Below are positions 1-11,579 of a stretch of DNA of 64,000 bases, one piece after another. The stretch spans positions 2,734,563 to 2,798,562 of the forward strand of contig OU452212.1 in assembly GCA_911728435.2 (NCBI GenBank), in the 5' to 3' direction. Made by a program: the position numbers and the translations under genes. The notes under the pieces were generated by a model that saw nothing but the letters and a program-made list of their open reading frames with translations, did not search any database and was not told the DNA's origin. The stretch is from Apoderus coryli. Taxonomy: Eukaryota; Arthropoda; Insecta; Coleoptera; Attelabidae. The stretch's first letter is position 1. Each line of letters opens with the position of its first letter.

Positions 1-164
1 AGAAAGCCAAAGAGACTTGGTAGATATACATTTTCTGGATGCGGAAGCGTTCCAGGTCAAGAGGGCAAAAAGGGTTCTGAGTTTTTGGGATGAGGAGGCT
101 TCCAAACGGCATGTGGATAGGAAAGGTTTCTACATGTAGAGTCTCAAAAGATAAGTGGCAAGTA

Positions 165-480
165 TTATATAGGGTGTCCCCTCTCAGTTAGAAAAAACTT
201 CTGGCGCATATTGAGGAACCATAGACAAACAGTTTGAGATAAGAGACTGATGTCCGGAAGTGAATGGTTTTCAAAATACAGGGTATCAAAGTTTTTTTCA
301 AAAAACCTTTTTTTATCAATATTTTCACAGAAACAAAAAATAATCATAAATAAATAAGTTACAGGGGTATGTTGAAAATGCACAAAATTCAAAACCACCC
401 TGTATCTTTTAAACGGTTCAAGATATCGAGGTGCGCTTTTCGGCATTTGATTTCGTTTGAAAATCGAGCTCATGACATGT
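165..480. repeat. Dispersed repeat with a GGGTGTCCC end
   Basis: Starts with tatagggtgtcccc near 165, the same kind of terminus that recurs across the window (5029, 8220, 29753, 33383, 33757, 40010). The interior is A/T-rich with no recognisable protein on either strand. The other boundary is not visible, so the end is approximate. Confidence 0.3.
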
Positions 481-1732
481 AGGTTAGTTTTTTTCTAATT
501 TCTCTAGAAATCGGTGTTTCCTATCAGTACAGTCTAATGAGTTTTTTTGATGGCTAAATTTATTTTTGAACGCTAATATCATCGATATATATCCAACATT
601 AATGTCAATGCTGTGTATCAAATATTATTCAAATTTCTCTATATTTAATGATTACCGACCGCGTAATTTTCATTATTTATTTATGACTACGATTTCTACA
701 GTATAGTCTATATTTGGTGTGTGATGTGTACGTACCATTTTTGATACAGAAAATTTCATATTCCACCCGCATATTTTTAGATACCTAACAATCTATATGG
801 AGTATAATTGTGCAAGATTTATAAAATGAATGATTTAATGTGAACAAAAATGAATTAATTTGATTGCGGCTTTGCGAATTCTAACAAAAACAAACAAACC
901 GTTAAATAATTTTTAAAATTTTATTGAAAATCGAAATAATGATATTGTCACACATAAATATGCGATAGTATTAGAATGTATAAGAATATGAATTTAATAG
1001 GAATGGTGCCACAATTATAATAATCAAAAGTTCGTACTTACATTACAATTATCTTCATTGCCGACACAGTTGATATTTCTTTCGCGTTAATAAAATATTT
1101 AATATTTATAATGATTAAAATTAAAACTCTAATCGCGTTAAATAAACTATAAAACTTAAGACACTACCCAACGGGGGGATTAATGCTTTTCGTCGCTAGT
1201 AAGACTCGACGTTCACTTCGCCAAGGTTCGAGAGAAGACCCCAAAAAAAAGAGTTTTGTGGTTAGAGAACCTGGCGGAGCAATCGGACACATATGTGCTC
1301 CAACGCGGGGAGACTTCAAACTTTATTACCCCGAAGTGCAAATCAAAATCTCCTGTAACTTCCTGTTACACAAAAATTTATAACTTTACTTTACTCCACT
1401 CTTCCGAATATCGACCAATGCAATTGTCTATTCTTAGCGTCGGTCGTACCGTTTTTTGTTGAATTTGCAATTTGTCTATTAGGTACCATACCAATGTTAC
1501 AGTCATGAACTTGTATAAACTTTGATGAACTTTTATAAATTATGAAATCAGCGTAAAATAGCTAGTTCGACCGGATGCAATATTTTTATTTCAATATACC
1601 GGGTGTGACAATATACATAATGAAAACATATTTAACTATGTAATTGTAATTTCAATAAATCAAACAATATTTTCCATAAAGTGACTTCGGTTTGACCAGA
1701 ATATTGTATGTTTTGCCGTTGTTTGTTGAGTT
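481..1732. other. AT-rich stretch, no gene recognised
   Basis: I see no coding motif, no RNA gene and no paired terminal repeats here. A short GC-richer patch around 1165-1330 has overlapping short open frames but no family resemblance. Confidence 0.4.
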
Positions 1733-1777
1733 GCCATACTGATGATGGAACTGGTCTAGTTCCGAAACATGTATGGC
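1733..1777 (+). other. Hammerhead-ribozyme-like motif
   Basis: Seen directly: CTGATGA (1739-1745), one T, GGAACT, a 5-nt loop, AGTTCC (perfect 6-bp stem II), then GAAAC (1764-1768). It is enclosed by GCCATA (1733-1738) and TATGGC (1772-1777), which are perfectly complementary. CUGAUGA-stem-GAAA is the conserved hammerhead core. ACATGT overlapping GAAAC is a palindrome, as expected for stem III of a dimeric minimal hammerhead of the kind described in Penelope-like and other small retroelements. The extra T before stem II and the poor fit at the cleavage position argue for a decayed or unusual copy. Self-cleavage is inference. Confidence 0.4.
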
Positions 1778-2839
1778 GGATAGTTTCTAAATTCTATTAA
1801 ATTTATTTTGTGGAGATTTGACTTTCATTCAAGCATTAAAAATAAATTAAACAAAATTATCCTCAGATTGTTTTATAGCCAATGATAATTTTGACAGTTT
1901 GTGAGGTGAGATGAGTGGCAGGTAATCATGTCACATCAGTGCAGCTGATCTGAGTTGTAGAATTCACTCACCTCAGTAGAAATAGAAAAGCCCTTTTTAA
2001 ACACCGAATTTTTATATTGTAAAACGAAAAAATCCGAATAATTTAATATTTTTTAATAGCACTCTACATGAAAAAATATATTTGGACTGTTAGGTATTAA
2101 TGGAAAACACCCTCATCCCTTTTTAATGGGGTATAAAGCGTACAGATAAAAGCAGCATTTTAACCAATTTCAAAAATGTTTTAAGCTAAAATAACATTTA
2201 ACTTTCGTAATAAAATTATCATTGTTTACGAGGGAGCGTTTTTAATTACGCGCGATGGTTAGGGGTGGGGATATTTTTACTCGCGGGCTTTTTAAGTTCA
2301 AGCATGGTAGAGGATCAGTTGAAGTCGACCCTCGGCCTATTGAAGCGCAATTATACGTACCAACCCCTGTATATTAAAATGATTGGATTTCTTTTCATTT
2401 TGATCAACAAACATGTAATTAAAAGTAGAGAGAACAAGGATTTTGCAGAATAGGCAACAAATCTAGAGTAAAAGCGACATATTAATTTCTCTATCACAGA
2501 CAGAATTTTAATATATTTCACTAAACGAAACTGAAGCGTTAAAGGCTTTTGGTGTGTTTTCTAGGGCAAATCTACAAAAAATATTATAAATTAAAATTCC
2601 TTTTAGTTTAGTGAAACGATTTTTTAAATGAGAAAAATAAAAATATAATTTGGAAACAAAAATTTGGGGAGGCAATTCATTGCTAACACTGTGTATAAGA
2701 TATTCCACAACAGACATTGAGCAATTCGACTGTATTTTATTTAAAATCTTTTTTTAAATCGTCACATCATTTTTTCCTTATTTTTTTACAAACAAAAATT
2801 TTTTTTCTTTTTTTTGGAAGACTAATAGAAAAAAAAATC
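1778..2839. other. AT-rich stretch, no gene recognised
   Basis: Sequence just after the hammerhead-like motif (1800-1830, ttttgtggagatttgac) resembles 63040-63075, so this is part of a dispersed repeat family. Beyond about 1850 I see no coding or structured feature. Confidence 0.35.
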
Positions 2840-2874
2840 CTGAAGAAGACAAAACTTTTGTTTGTCGAAACGTC
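2840..2874 (+). other. Second hammerhead-like hairpin (CTGAAGA variant)
   Basis: CTGAAGA (2840-2846), a GACAAA/TTTGTC stem (2848-2853 with 2861-2866), then GAAAC followed by the palindrome ACGT. The layout matches the motif at 1733, but the U of CUGAUGA is A and the outer helix is missing. Probably a degenerate relative. Confidence 0.25.
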
Positions 2875-3290
2875 GAAGAAAAAGAATTTTGACATGTAAT
2901 AAATTTTTTTATATTTTACTTTTGTTTTTATTATGAACCAAAAACCCTAATAATGATATCAAAAAAAAAAAAAATTAATCTGACGATCTATTCTCAATTT
3001 TTCCCACCCACTGCAATTTGTCGAATTGGAGCAAGTACACCAGGTGGCCCATTTAAAAAGTCTACCTCGAATATTTATTTACGAATTATTTTTTTTTACG
3101 AAAACAGGATTTTTAATTTAAGTATACAAGGTGGTTCAGAACTTAATTTTTGTTGTTAACTGAGAAAAATATTTTTATTTTTGTAAAAGGAACAAAACAA
3201 AAAGGCTGGGGACTATGTACCGAACAAAATGCATAGCCCAATACTATTAAAACCGTTAAACGTTTGTCGATTTATGCAATTTTTGTGAAT

Positions 3291-3482
3291 AAATTTACAA
3301 AAGGATCCGCTATTCAGTTCTCAATAAATAAATGTCTAATACGCCATCCACTGTGGGACACCCTGTATTTTAAAATATAAAACGCAATATTGCAAAAACT
3401 ATTTAATATAAATATACCAAGTGATATATCAAAATTTAGGGAATTTTACGTTCTTTTCAAAAACCCGAAAATATACCGGGTG
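3291..3482 (+). repeat. 192-bp direct repeat, copy 1
   Basis: From aaatttacaaaaggatccgc to the ATAC-GGGTG end this matches 3714-3905 almost base for base. Each copy carries gggacaccctgtatttt internally and ends at an ACAGGGTG/ACCGGGTG-like terminus. The start-to-start spacing is 423 bp, so this is either a tandem duplication with partial second unit or two insertions of one short element. Confidence 0.8.
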
Positions 3483-3713
3483 TGTATGAAAAAAGTGAGT
3501 TTTGAGTCGTATAAAAAACCAAAGAAAACAGATAGGTATGGGAAGGCTTAAGAAAACTTGCTCATAACTACACAAGGAATTCGAAAATCGATAAATATAC
3601 AGAGTGTTCTATTTGAAATAGCGACGTTGCCACCCGTTTAGAGTAGAAATGGCAACAGCACATTTTCCAAAATATTTTTAAACTGTAGATTATGATCGTG
3701 GATCACGTTTGCC

Positions 3714-3905
3714 AAATTTACAAAAGGATCCGCTATTCAGTTCTCAATAAATAAATGTCTAATACGCAATCCACTGTGGGACACCCTGTATTTTAAAATA
3801 TAAAACGCAATATTGCAAAAACTATTTAATATAAATATACCAAGTGATATATCAAAATGTAGGGAATTTTACGTTCTTTTCAAAAACCCGAAAATATACA
3901 GGGTG
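3714..3905 (+). repeat. 192-bp direct repeat, copy 2
   Basis: Second copy of 3291-3482, with only a few substitutions (for example gccatcc to gcaatcc). Weaker similarity continues about 30 bp past the end (tgtatgaaaa, then tgagtt). Confidence 0.8.
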
Positions 3906-3994
3906 ATTTGTATGAAAACATTGAGTTATGGGGCAGAAATCGACTAGTATGCGTGAATAATAATTTAAATAACACCTATACATTATATATTTAC

Positions 3995-4064
3995 CTTGGT
4001 ATTTACTTAAATCTATGTATGGATCATCCAAAGTAGCTACACGAGCTGGTGTTTCCATAGTCAT
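3995..4064 (-). CDS. Candidate first coding exon, unknown protein
   Basis: On the - strand two nearby ATGs open MTMETPARVATLDDPYIDLS and the frame runs to a good splice donor, CAAG|GTAAAT, after KYQ at 3995. The peptide is of ordinary composition and not low-complexity, unlike its surroundings. I do not recognise the family, and no following exon on the - strand (below 3995) could be paired with it. It may be a real exon, an exon fragment carried by a repeat, or chance. Confidence 0.25.
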
Positions 4065-5028
4065 TAAATATTCAGCACTTACACATAAAAATTAACACAT
4101 ACTCAAGGTACATTATTTTTTATGCACATAAACTAAAATTCACCACGATTTTATTAAAAACAAAATGTAATAGCAAGTATAAATAGACTGATACTTTACA
4201 ATAATTGTTAAACATAACTGTTTAAAATTATTGTTTATTGTAATTCAATTTAATTAAAAATTGCATTATCATTATATTGATTTGGAATTTAGTTTAAACA
4301 AGAAACTTATTGTTGCATGGTCATAATAATGATTATATAATTTCATAAATAAACAATCGGTTTTGTATTGCCAGTCACAAAATATTATCTCAATATTAGG
4401 TCATTCAAAAAGGACTACCTCCAAGAAGGAACCACCATCAACAGCGACTGTTATTGTGTACTTTTGGATCGATTGAAGGCTGATATCGCAAAGAAACGGC
4501 CACATTTGCAAAAGAAAAAAGTGTTGTCATAATTCTACAATTCCTTAAAGAGCCTAGTCAATTCCATCAAAAATTTAAGGATATAATTTCGAGATCAGGT
4601 TTAGTTATTTCTTTGAATTGAAGAATTCAATGTACCAGGGGACCATAATCACGTTTTATAACAGACAGGGTCCTGATATGATAATATGTCATCACTAAAA
4701 TGGCTCTAGATTTCTAATTGCCAACTTCTGAAGCTGCGTCTTGTGTGAGAGCGATTTCCAGATTTGAGTATTGAGAAATTTGAAGATTCGTTTTTATTAT
4801 TTAACATGAGTAACATACTATCCTCTCCTTTTAACCAATGCAATGCGGGGACAATCAGACAAATAATTCTGATATTAAGGACAGAGAGAGTCACATCATT
4901 TTTAGTAGTATTTTGTATTTTACTTCATCCAGAGCACTCCGGCGATTCGTCAACATAATTTTAGCAAAAACAGGCAGTAGCCAATTAGGAAGACATATAC
5001 AGGTTGATTCTTTGTGTGTGTGTGTTGT
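4065..5028. other. No gene recognised
   Basis: AT-rich sequence. A few short open frames on both strands around 4706-5030 overlap each other and show no family motifs. Confidence 0.35.
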
Positions 5029-5510
5029 ATAGGGCGTCCCAGGAAAAGAGATGGGACGACTCAACTTCTTTATTGGTCAAAACGATATTGCAAAAAGTTC
5101 AGTGTATCAAAGGAAGTTTGATCTTGCTCTAAATACATAGAAAATACAGCTCATTCAAGAATTGAAGCCGGGTGACCTTAGTTTCCGTTTTAATTTTCGG
5201 TTAATGGGATTCAAATTGATCTATTTTTTTATTGAGGGAAACACAATTGGATTACTTTCTATAATGGGGATATGTGGAGTATCTTGTTTACATCAAAAAA
5301 CCCGAAACGATAGAAGCCTTGGAAGCATAACAAGTGTTATTAAAAAGTTGTGGAACATTCTCACAACGACAGAATGGACCATTTAATATTTAGTCAAATT
5401 ATATTGAAACATGAAATGGTATGAACCAAGCTAAGACCCAAAATAAAGATTTTGCTCAATATACATTGAATTTTATGTGTTTCATTAAAAAAAATCAGGA
5501 TCACCCATTT
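5029..5510 (+). mobile_element. Decayed Tc1/mariner-type transposase relic
   Basis: Begins with tatagggcgtcccagg. Around 5155 the frame reads QELKPGDLSFRFNF, like the linker of insect Tc1/mariner-related transposases with an N-terminal DUF4817. Around 5250-5340 another frame reads DYFL-stop-WGYVEYLVY then KKPETIEALEA, which matches the C-terminal D-FLWG-K--VY---P-TIE-L block of the same class. The catalytic centre between them is deleted and stops interrupt the frame. The assignment rests on motif memory, not a search. Confidence 0.5.
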
Positions 5511-6440
5511 ATAGTCTAGTCTAAATAAACTAGATCTAAAATAAAGTCCACTGTATTTGTCCAACTTTCATTAGGTATTTCACGTTTTAGTATTTTATAA
5601 TTATTATATTAAAAGCTGTTATTATTGTAAACACTGATACGATAAATCGTAATTATTTCGTTACTATTGAAGGCCCCATTGTCATTTACGTGAGTATTTC
5701 TCATAAATCATAAACAAAACGATAAAACTGTAATTTACTTTTAACTACCTTACGTTTCTTTATGTGTTTTTTCAAAAACTGTTATTTTATTATCTAAACT
5801 TAACGTAATGTTTATAAACGAAATTTATCACTGAGTCTGACGAACAACACCATTTCACCGAAAATGTACGCGCAACTAAAATTTTGTTAATGTTTGCACC
5901 AGTTACGTGTGTTCAGATGGAAGTAAGTTGCTACATTGCCAAATCGTTCAAATAATTTTTGCGACATAAAAAAATGGTCGAATATTTTGCTCAATCCTAA
6001 GTTTGGACGTTTTGATACAGCCAAAGTCTGACGAGTGATAATATTTCTAGTTTTTTTTTTCTGAAGTAATCCATCGATCGAGGAGTTTTGGTCCTTCGGA
6101 CGCAGCCAATGCGAAACGATCAAAGGTTGAAATAACGACCATTTTAAATTTGCAGAAATAAATAAATATAATATTTTTGGCGCTATTTGAAAGCATTTTT
6201 TATGTTCCTTACAGCAATAGATTACTTTTGATATTGACGTTAGTTCTCGAGGAAATTGCGTTTCAAATTTCACCAGTTAGGTAGTTGGTACGTCTGTGTC
6301 GTCATTGCTGTGCACTCAGCTGACTGTCTTTTGGATTCTGGTGTGTAATAGTGAAGTCATACATACATACAAGCATCAAAACGAAAGAAAATTGGGAGGA
6401 TTACAAGAAGAATTAATAATAACAATAAATAATTAACACA
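5511..6440. other. No gene recognised; 128-codon open frame on - strand
   Basis: The - strand is open from 6273 to 5887, but the peptide has no motif I know and a basic, low-information composition. The plus side around 6080-6120 resembles nothing definite. Treated as transposon-derived or chance. Confidence 0.3.
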
Positions 6441-7595
6441 TGAACATAATTCATCAAAACAAATCCAAATTAGTAGCCCGCAAACATGTCTCTAAACTTT
6501 TCTTAAAAGAATCAAGCGATACATTAAAAAACTCAACGTTTTCATTAATGACTAATCGGTTGCTGTATTTACAAACCCGAAATAGCGGTGCTTTAGATTC
6601 ATAATTAGAACGAATCTGTGGCACCCAAAATAAACTAGCGCTTCCAGAGTGAACCCTAGGGACACGAAACCATAGCTGCTGAAGCAACCGAGTACAATCG
6701 AACATATTGTTGACCAATTTAAAAAGAAAGATCTGAGACGCGAAGATGCGTCTCTCGGCTAACGGACGAAATCCGAACCTTGTCAGTAACAGGCCGTGAT
6801 CACACCCACGAGGAGGAAAATATCCATCAATTTTAAATGACAAATATTTTAAAAACTTACGTTGGATACTCTCCAATCTCTATATATGAACACGGTAGAT
6901 GGGCGACCAAATGATTGTAGCGAATTTCAAAATAGACACAACAAAGGCGAAATAGAGACTTTTCAGGCAGTCCATGTTGTTGAATTCTCTGGTCTGTCTA
7001 AAAATAAATTCCAACATTCGCAAAGCATTAGCAGAAACTTGCTCAATGTGGTAGTTGAAAGATAAATCACCATCCAGATATACACCAAGATCTTTGATTA
7101 AAGCGCAGCGTTCCAAATTTGAATTATCGATGGTGTAGTTTCGCAAAAACGGATCTTGAAGTCTTGTAAATGTCACCGACTTACATTTGATCAGATTTAG
7201 AGGAAGTCTATTTAGATCACACCATTCTGAGAGCAGACACAGATCTGTTTGAAGCTGTGCGCAATCGTTCTCACAAACAACAGTGCGATACAATTTTAAA
7301 TCATCCGCAAACAACAAATAATTGCTATTGAAACCAGAGCCAATATCGTTTACGAATATTGCAACGAGAAGAGGAGCCAACGTACTGCCCTGCGGAGTTC
7401 CACTTGAGGCTGTGAATGAACTTGAACTGAATCCTTGTATTCAACAAATTGTTGCCTTGCTCCCAGATAAGACTGAAAAAAAGATATCAGATTCCTACTG
7501 AAGCCAATGTCGCACATCTTCTGTTGAATCAGGGAATGATCAATCTTATCGAACGCCTTGGAAAAGTCAGTATCAAGCCATTGTTTGGTTTCCAC
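6440..7595 (-). mobile_element. Jockey/CR1-like retroposon relic (reverse transcriptase)
   Basis: Reading leftward from 7595, three frames in order give DFSKAFDKIDHSLI (RT motif), then LLFADDLKLY with the catalytic FADD, then the post-RT segment DLGVYLDGDLSFNYHIEQ and a C-terminal thumb-like region ending at a stop at 6454. The frame breaks at about 7370 and 6880. The conserved GVPQGS block is damaged near 7390-7410 (the plus strand still shows ctgcggagttcc, that is GTPQG). It is a 5'-truncated, dead copy; nothing upstream of the DFSKAFD motif survives beyond 7595. Confidence 0.8.
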
Positions 7596-8511
7596 TGTAT
7601 TTTTTTTTCATCAAAAAGCAGCAATGCTTTATCAAAACTCGAAATTTGGGCTGGATTAAAACGTCCAAACAAAAAATTCGACTATTGGACTTTCTGGAAA
7701 AGAAAGAAGTCTATGGTGGCGTTAAATCTGGATATCTTGGCGGACACTCGTGAGCACCTCTCATTCCAGGAAGGGCTCCATCTGTTGGATATGCAAATTG
7801 TTTTTTTTCCAGCATAAGGTGTCCGTCAGGTTTTCTTCTAGGATTCTCTATGATCCTTTCGAAAGACATGTGGATTTTCATTACACAAAATTCAACCAAG
7901 CTTCCCGAAAACTACACTCGATGTGTATAAATACTGCGACTGTAGGTTGTAAAATTGCAAACTGGCAACGTTGTGTGTGATTCACGTGCGGCGCCCACTT
8001 GATGTCTGCTTCAAACATTATTATTATTATTACAATAATAGACGTCGATGCGTGGGAGGTTCGTACAAGCGTCGCGACGCCGTTAGAAGCATCTTTGATA
8101 TCTTCTTGCAACCTATTTTTTGTCCCACACAATATTTGCAGCAATTTATCTGGTTTTTAGAATGTCGTTGACTGACAAATTAATTATAAAAATGTCCGCA
8201 ATGATAGAAAGTCGATCTACAGGGCGTCCCAATTATGTGTTAAATTTATTTAATTTTTAATTCATCATCATCAACCTTTCCGGCAATGGAGAGTAGAGAT
8301 AATATTATTTAATCAGGAACAGCCTCAGATCTAGGACACACAGTATAGATATGCTACAGCATAGTCTATTTCGTGTAAAGTTTTCCAATTTTTTTGCATA
8401 TTTGCACCGATTTATTCCAGTTTAACATAATCCAAAAGAACGTAGTACACCGCACCAGATAAGAATATGAAATGCAGATTCTAAACTAAAAAAATACCAT
8501 AGCGTTTGACC
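7596..8511. other. No gene recognised
   Basis: Mixed repetitive sequence. A terminus acagggcgtcccaatt occurs at 8219. Short overlapping open frames on both strands near 7700-8170 show no motifs. Confidence 0.35.
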
Positions 8512-8871
8512 TTATTTCGCGATATTTTTATCGGATTTCGTTTTATGTTGCACCGAAATAATATTTATAATAATAAAAAGCGCAATGCTATTCCAATATC
8601 TATGTAGGTGAATGTCAGAAACATCGGCTGGCTGGCATTCATCGAACCAGTTTCGACCATGCGATATATTTTTGAATCTAGTTTTATTATTTATAGATAG
8701 ATATTTAAGTTTATTTCGCGGAATACCGAGATTTTCGTCAAAAAGGATTAAATCGGAGCAAGAATTATTGTTTTTCTTCTGTTCTTTTTGCGCGGTATTC
8801 GGAGTCAGTCGTGTCTGTGGAAGTTTAAGAGTCAAGATTATAGCGAACCAAAACCAGGAAAGAAGCTGCAT
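8512..8871 (-). CDS. Possible secreted protein or first exon, unknown
   Basis: A 119-codon - strand frame starting at 8871. Residues 1-16 (MQLLSWFWFAIILTLK) look like a signal peptide. A polar middle follows with NNNSCSDLILFDENLG and two Cys, then a hydrophobic run ALFIIINIISV near residue 100. I do not recognise the family. The middle is more protein-like than chance frames in this AT-rich window, but the 3' third may be intronic. No donor was confidently placed. Confidence 0.3.
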   Translation of the reverse strand: MQLLSWFWFAIILTLKLPQTRLTPNTAQKEQKKNNNSCSDLILFDENLGIPRNKLKYLSINNKTRFKNISHGRNWFDECQPADVSDIHLHRYWNSIALFIIINIISVQHKTKSDKNIAK

Positions 8872-8968
8872 AACGAAACAATTTTAATAATTATTATTAT
8901 CATAATTGTATTATTTTCATTATTCAACTAACTACTTTATTCAAACGTTAGGCAGGGATAGTGTTTTA

Positions 8969-10184
8969 CGAGGGTTGCCTTTTATATTTCGGGATTTGGC
9001 AACCCTGGTGTCGCAATCTGGCAACTGACAGCTCTATCGTAAAGTTGGACAGTTTTGAGGTTATACGTACTCAGGACGTTTTGACGTACGAGCGCTATTT
9101 GTGTTGTTTACAGTAACTTAAAAGATTCATCTCGGCCCAAAAATGGAATTAAATCGGGAACATTTTCGTGCGATTATTTTTTACAACTTTCCACGTGGAT
9201 TAATTCAGCAACAGTGCATGGATGAACTTAATTCAATTTTTTGCGATGAAGCTCCATCAAGGACCAGTGTTTATCGATGGTATGGTGAATTCAATCGTGG
9301 TCGTAGTTCACTCCAAGACGAATTTCGTGTAGGTCGTCCAAAATCAGTTGTTCCGAAAACCATTGATGCTGTGGGCGAACTGATATTGCAAGATCATGTG
9401 ACCTATCAAGAGATTGAGACAACCTTAGGCATTAGTGGAACCAGCATACATTCAATATTGCATAAACATTTGACTGTCAAAAAAATTTGTTCGCGTTGGA
9501 TCCCACACAATTTGTCAATCGCTCAAAAAAGGCTCTCAAAAAATACGATCGCGGTGCTTCGAAACACGTCCGGGACATCGTGACAGGTGATGAATCGTGG
9601 ATTTACGCGTATGAGCTCAAAAGTAAACAGCAGTCGACTGTATGGGTGTTTCAAGATGAGCCAAATCCAACAAAAGTTTTTTCGGAAAAACTGGACATGT
9701 CGCAACCGTACCACTAGAACAACGCAGAACAGTCAATTCTGAGTGGTACACAACCATTTGTTTGCCAGTTGTCTTCCAAGAATTCAGGAAAACCAACCGC
9801 CGAAGACGGATCACTCTTCACCACGACAATGCGATTTTCACACATCGGCTCAAACAACTGCATTTTTGAGCACCCAAAACATCGATTTGATGAGTCATCC
9901 GCCGTATAGTCCTGATTTGGCACCGAATGACTTCTTTTTATTCCCGTACGTAAAAAGCAAACTGAGAGATCAACGTTTTTCGACACCTGAAGGGGTTGCT
10001 GCATTTAGAATGCATGTTTTGGAGATACCTCAATCAGAGTAGCAAAAGTGCTTCGACAATTGGTTCAAAGCATGCAAAAGTGTATAGATCTTCATGGGGA
10101 ATATTTTGCAAAACAATAAAGTGATTATCGATGATTATTATTTTTTTTTATTCTCTAATCCCGAAATATAAAAGGCAACCCGTG
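8969..10184 (+). mobile_element. Mariner element (DD34D) with TA target site
   Basis: Terminal inverted repeats of about 28 bp (5' cgagggttgccttttat, 3' complement cacgggttgccttttat, two mismatches) are flanked by TA at 8967-8968 and 10185-10186. The interior encodes a mariner transposase: N-terminal helix-turn-helix from 9143, GDESWIYAYE with the first catalytic Asp, HHDNA with the second, and SPDLAPNDFFLFP with the third, 34 residues apart after frame correction. Such proteins are often labelled SETMAR-like in insect annotations. The copy is dead: frameshifts near 9540 and 9800, and a gap near 9680 of about 45 nt relative to the copy at 11580-12394. Confidence 0.93.
9143..10042 (+). pseudogene. 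Mariner transposase pseudogene, copy 1
   Basis: The frame opens with MELNREHFRAIIFYNF and a paired helix-turn-helix region (YRWYGEFNRGRSSLQDEF, then DAVGELILQ and YQEIETTLGISGTSIHSILH), a standard mariner N-terminus. It moves to a second frame for GDESW and a third for PPYSPDLAPND. All three catalytic Asp are still encoded, but across three frames, so no active protein is expected. The segment between PNPTK and EKLDMSQ lacks about 15 residues present in the second copy. Confidence 0.88.
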
Positions 10185-10585
10185 TACTCCCAGCAAAATC
10201 TCCAATTTAACTGGTGACCATCCGCGCAAACATTGTAAATTATTTTTATCACTTTCACTAAAACTGATAAGAGGTTAAGTATCCGAAAAAATCTAAAACA
10301 AATACCCCTTTGTTAATATCAGCAGTAAATAAAAAAACTAATTGTCAGATAATACACAAGTACAATTATATACCTATGTATTATATGTATAATTACAAGT
10401 GCTGGAAAAAATGTTCACCTATTTCAATAAACCATGGGTATAGTCTTTCTAATTTTAGTTTAAAATGATATAAAAAACCACAACTCGATATCCCTTTGTA
10501 ATGTCAATACCGACCGTAGCCGTCCATGGGCGCACCCTTTTAACTTTTCATAACAATACATGTCCTACGATATTTTAAAAATTCT
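10185..10585. other. No gene recognised
   Basis: AT-rich spacer between the mariner and the Copia gag relic. Nothing supported. Confidence 0.4.
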
Positions 10586-11578
10586 TTATGTATTAACAAT
10601 TCTATGTTCAGTTGTATATAAAAGTATTACTGTATTTTTCCTTGCCGCCCCAACACGGCAACATATAAACATACGCCGAAAAAGACTGTTTTTGTTTTTA
10701 GAAGTTTTCCTGGAGTCCTCCTCAATCAATTTTGTTTTGACCTCGTCCCAGCTTATGGATTTATTATTATATGTTAAAGCCATAACTAGAGATTCATATT
10801 GTGAACTTAAACCATTTAACATCACAAAGGCTACAAAATCATCATCAATATTAACACCAATATCAGCAAGTTTGTACACTGTAGACATTATATCACCGAT
10901 ATATTCTTCCATTGTGCTAAAATTGTTACGAGATGAACGAAATAAATGTCTTTGTAATTCGAAACGTCTGTTCATATTGTAATAAGACACACACTTTTGT
11001 CCTACACTGTATATATATTTGGGTTTTATAGATATGTCTCATAGTTTTATAGTTTTCTACCTAACATGTCTACAAGTATAATCTTTCGTCAATATTTTAC
11101 AACATCTGCAAGTAATAAAAATATTATCTTGGGTGCCTGTGATAAAGAATTGTATCTAGAAAAAGACCTTTTTTTCAAGTCGAAAAGTAATAAAGACTCT
11201 GTAAAGATAAAGAGGACTAGAAACAGATGGCTATGTTTCTTGTTCGAAGAATGACATGTTCTAAATACAGGATGGTCTAAACACTCAACATTTCTAGACA
11301 CCTTCATGTAAATTAAATGTCGAACATTTATTATTATATACAGAAGCTAGTAGTTGGAGGGTGTCATAAAATTAGTATTCTTTCTGAATGTACATAATAC
11401 CCGCTAATTTCAAATGGTTACAATATTACGCGATTCAAAAGCACTTATTAATTTGTGCCAAGCTTCTTTTGATGTTTTTGCTTCACAAACATGAACATAA
11501 CATGAAGGCTTAACACTTAAGCATATTTTAGCTGGCGCTTTACTGTCTTTTTCCGTATCGAACGTTGCACTATTAACA
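10586..11578 (-). mobile_element. Copia-type gag fragment split by a solo LTR
   Basis: On the - strand, 11578-11427 reads KDSKAPAKICLSV then TSKEAWHKLISAFES, and 10977-10586 continues with RRFELQRHLFRS, EEYIGDIMSTVYKLADIG, DDDFVAFVMLNGLSSQYESL and SWDEVKTKLIEEDSRK. This is the usual order of the Copia gag (UBN2) domain. The two halves are separated exactly by the LTR at 10978-11422. No protease, integrase or RT follows, so this is a fragment. Confidence 0.72.
10978..11422. mobile_element. Solo LTR, 445 bp, inserted in Copia gag
   Basis: Begins TGTAA and ends TTACA (5-bp inverted termini, TG...CA), flanked on both sides by ATAT (10974-10977 and 11423-11426), a 4-bp target duplication. It sits exactly between the two halves of the Copia gag reading. 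Sequences related to parts of it recur at 37745-37800 and 42900-43040. No internal coding region is present, so it is a solo LTR. Transcriptional orientation is uncertain. Confidence 0.7.
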
Positions 11579-11579
11579 T

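Noticed and set aside
5887..6273. 128-codon - strand frame as a gene
   Set aside because: No motif, no splice or start context, no similarity I can name; left as an unassigned open frame.
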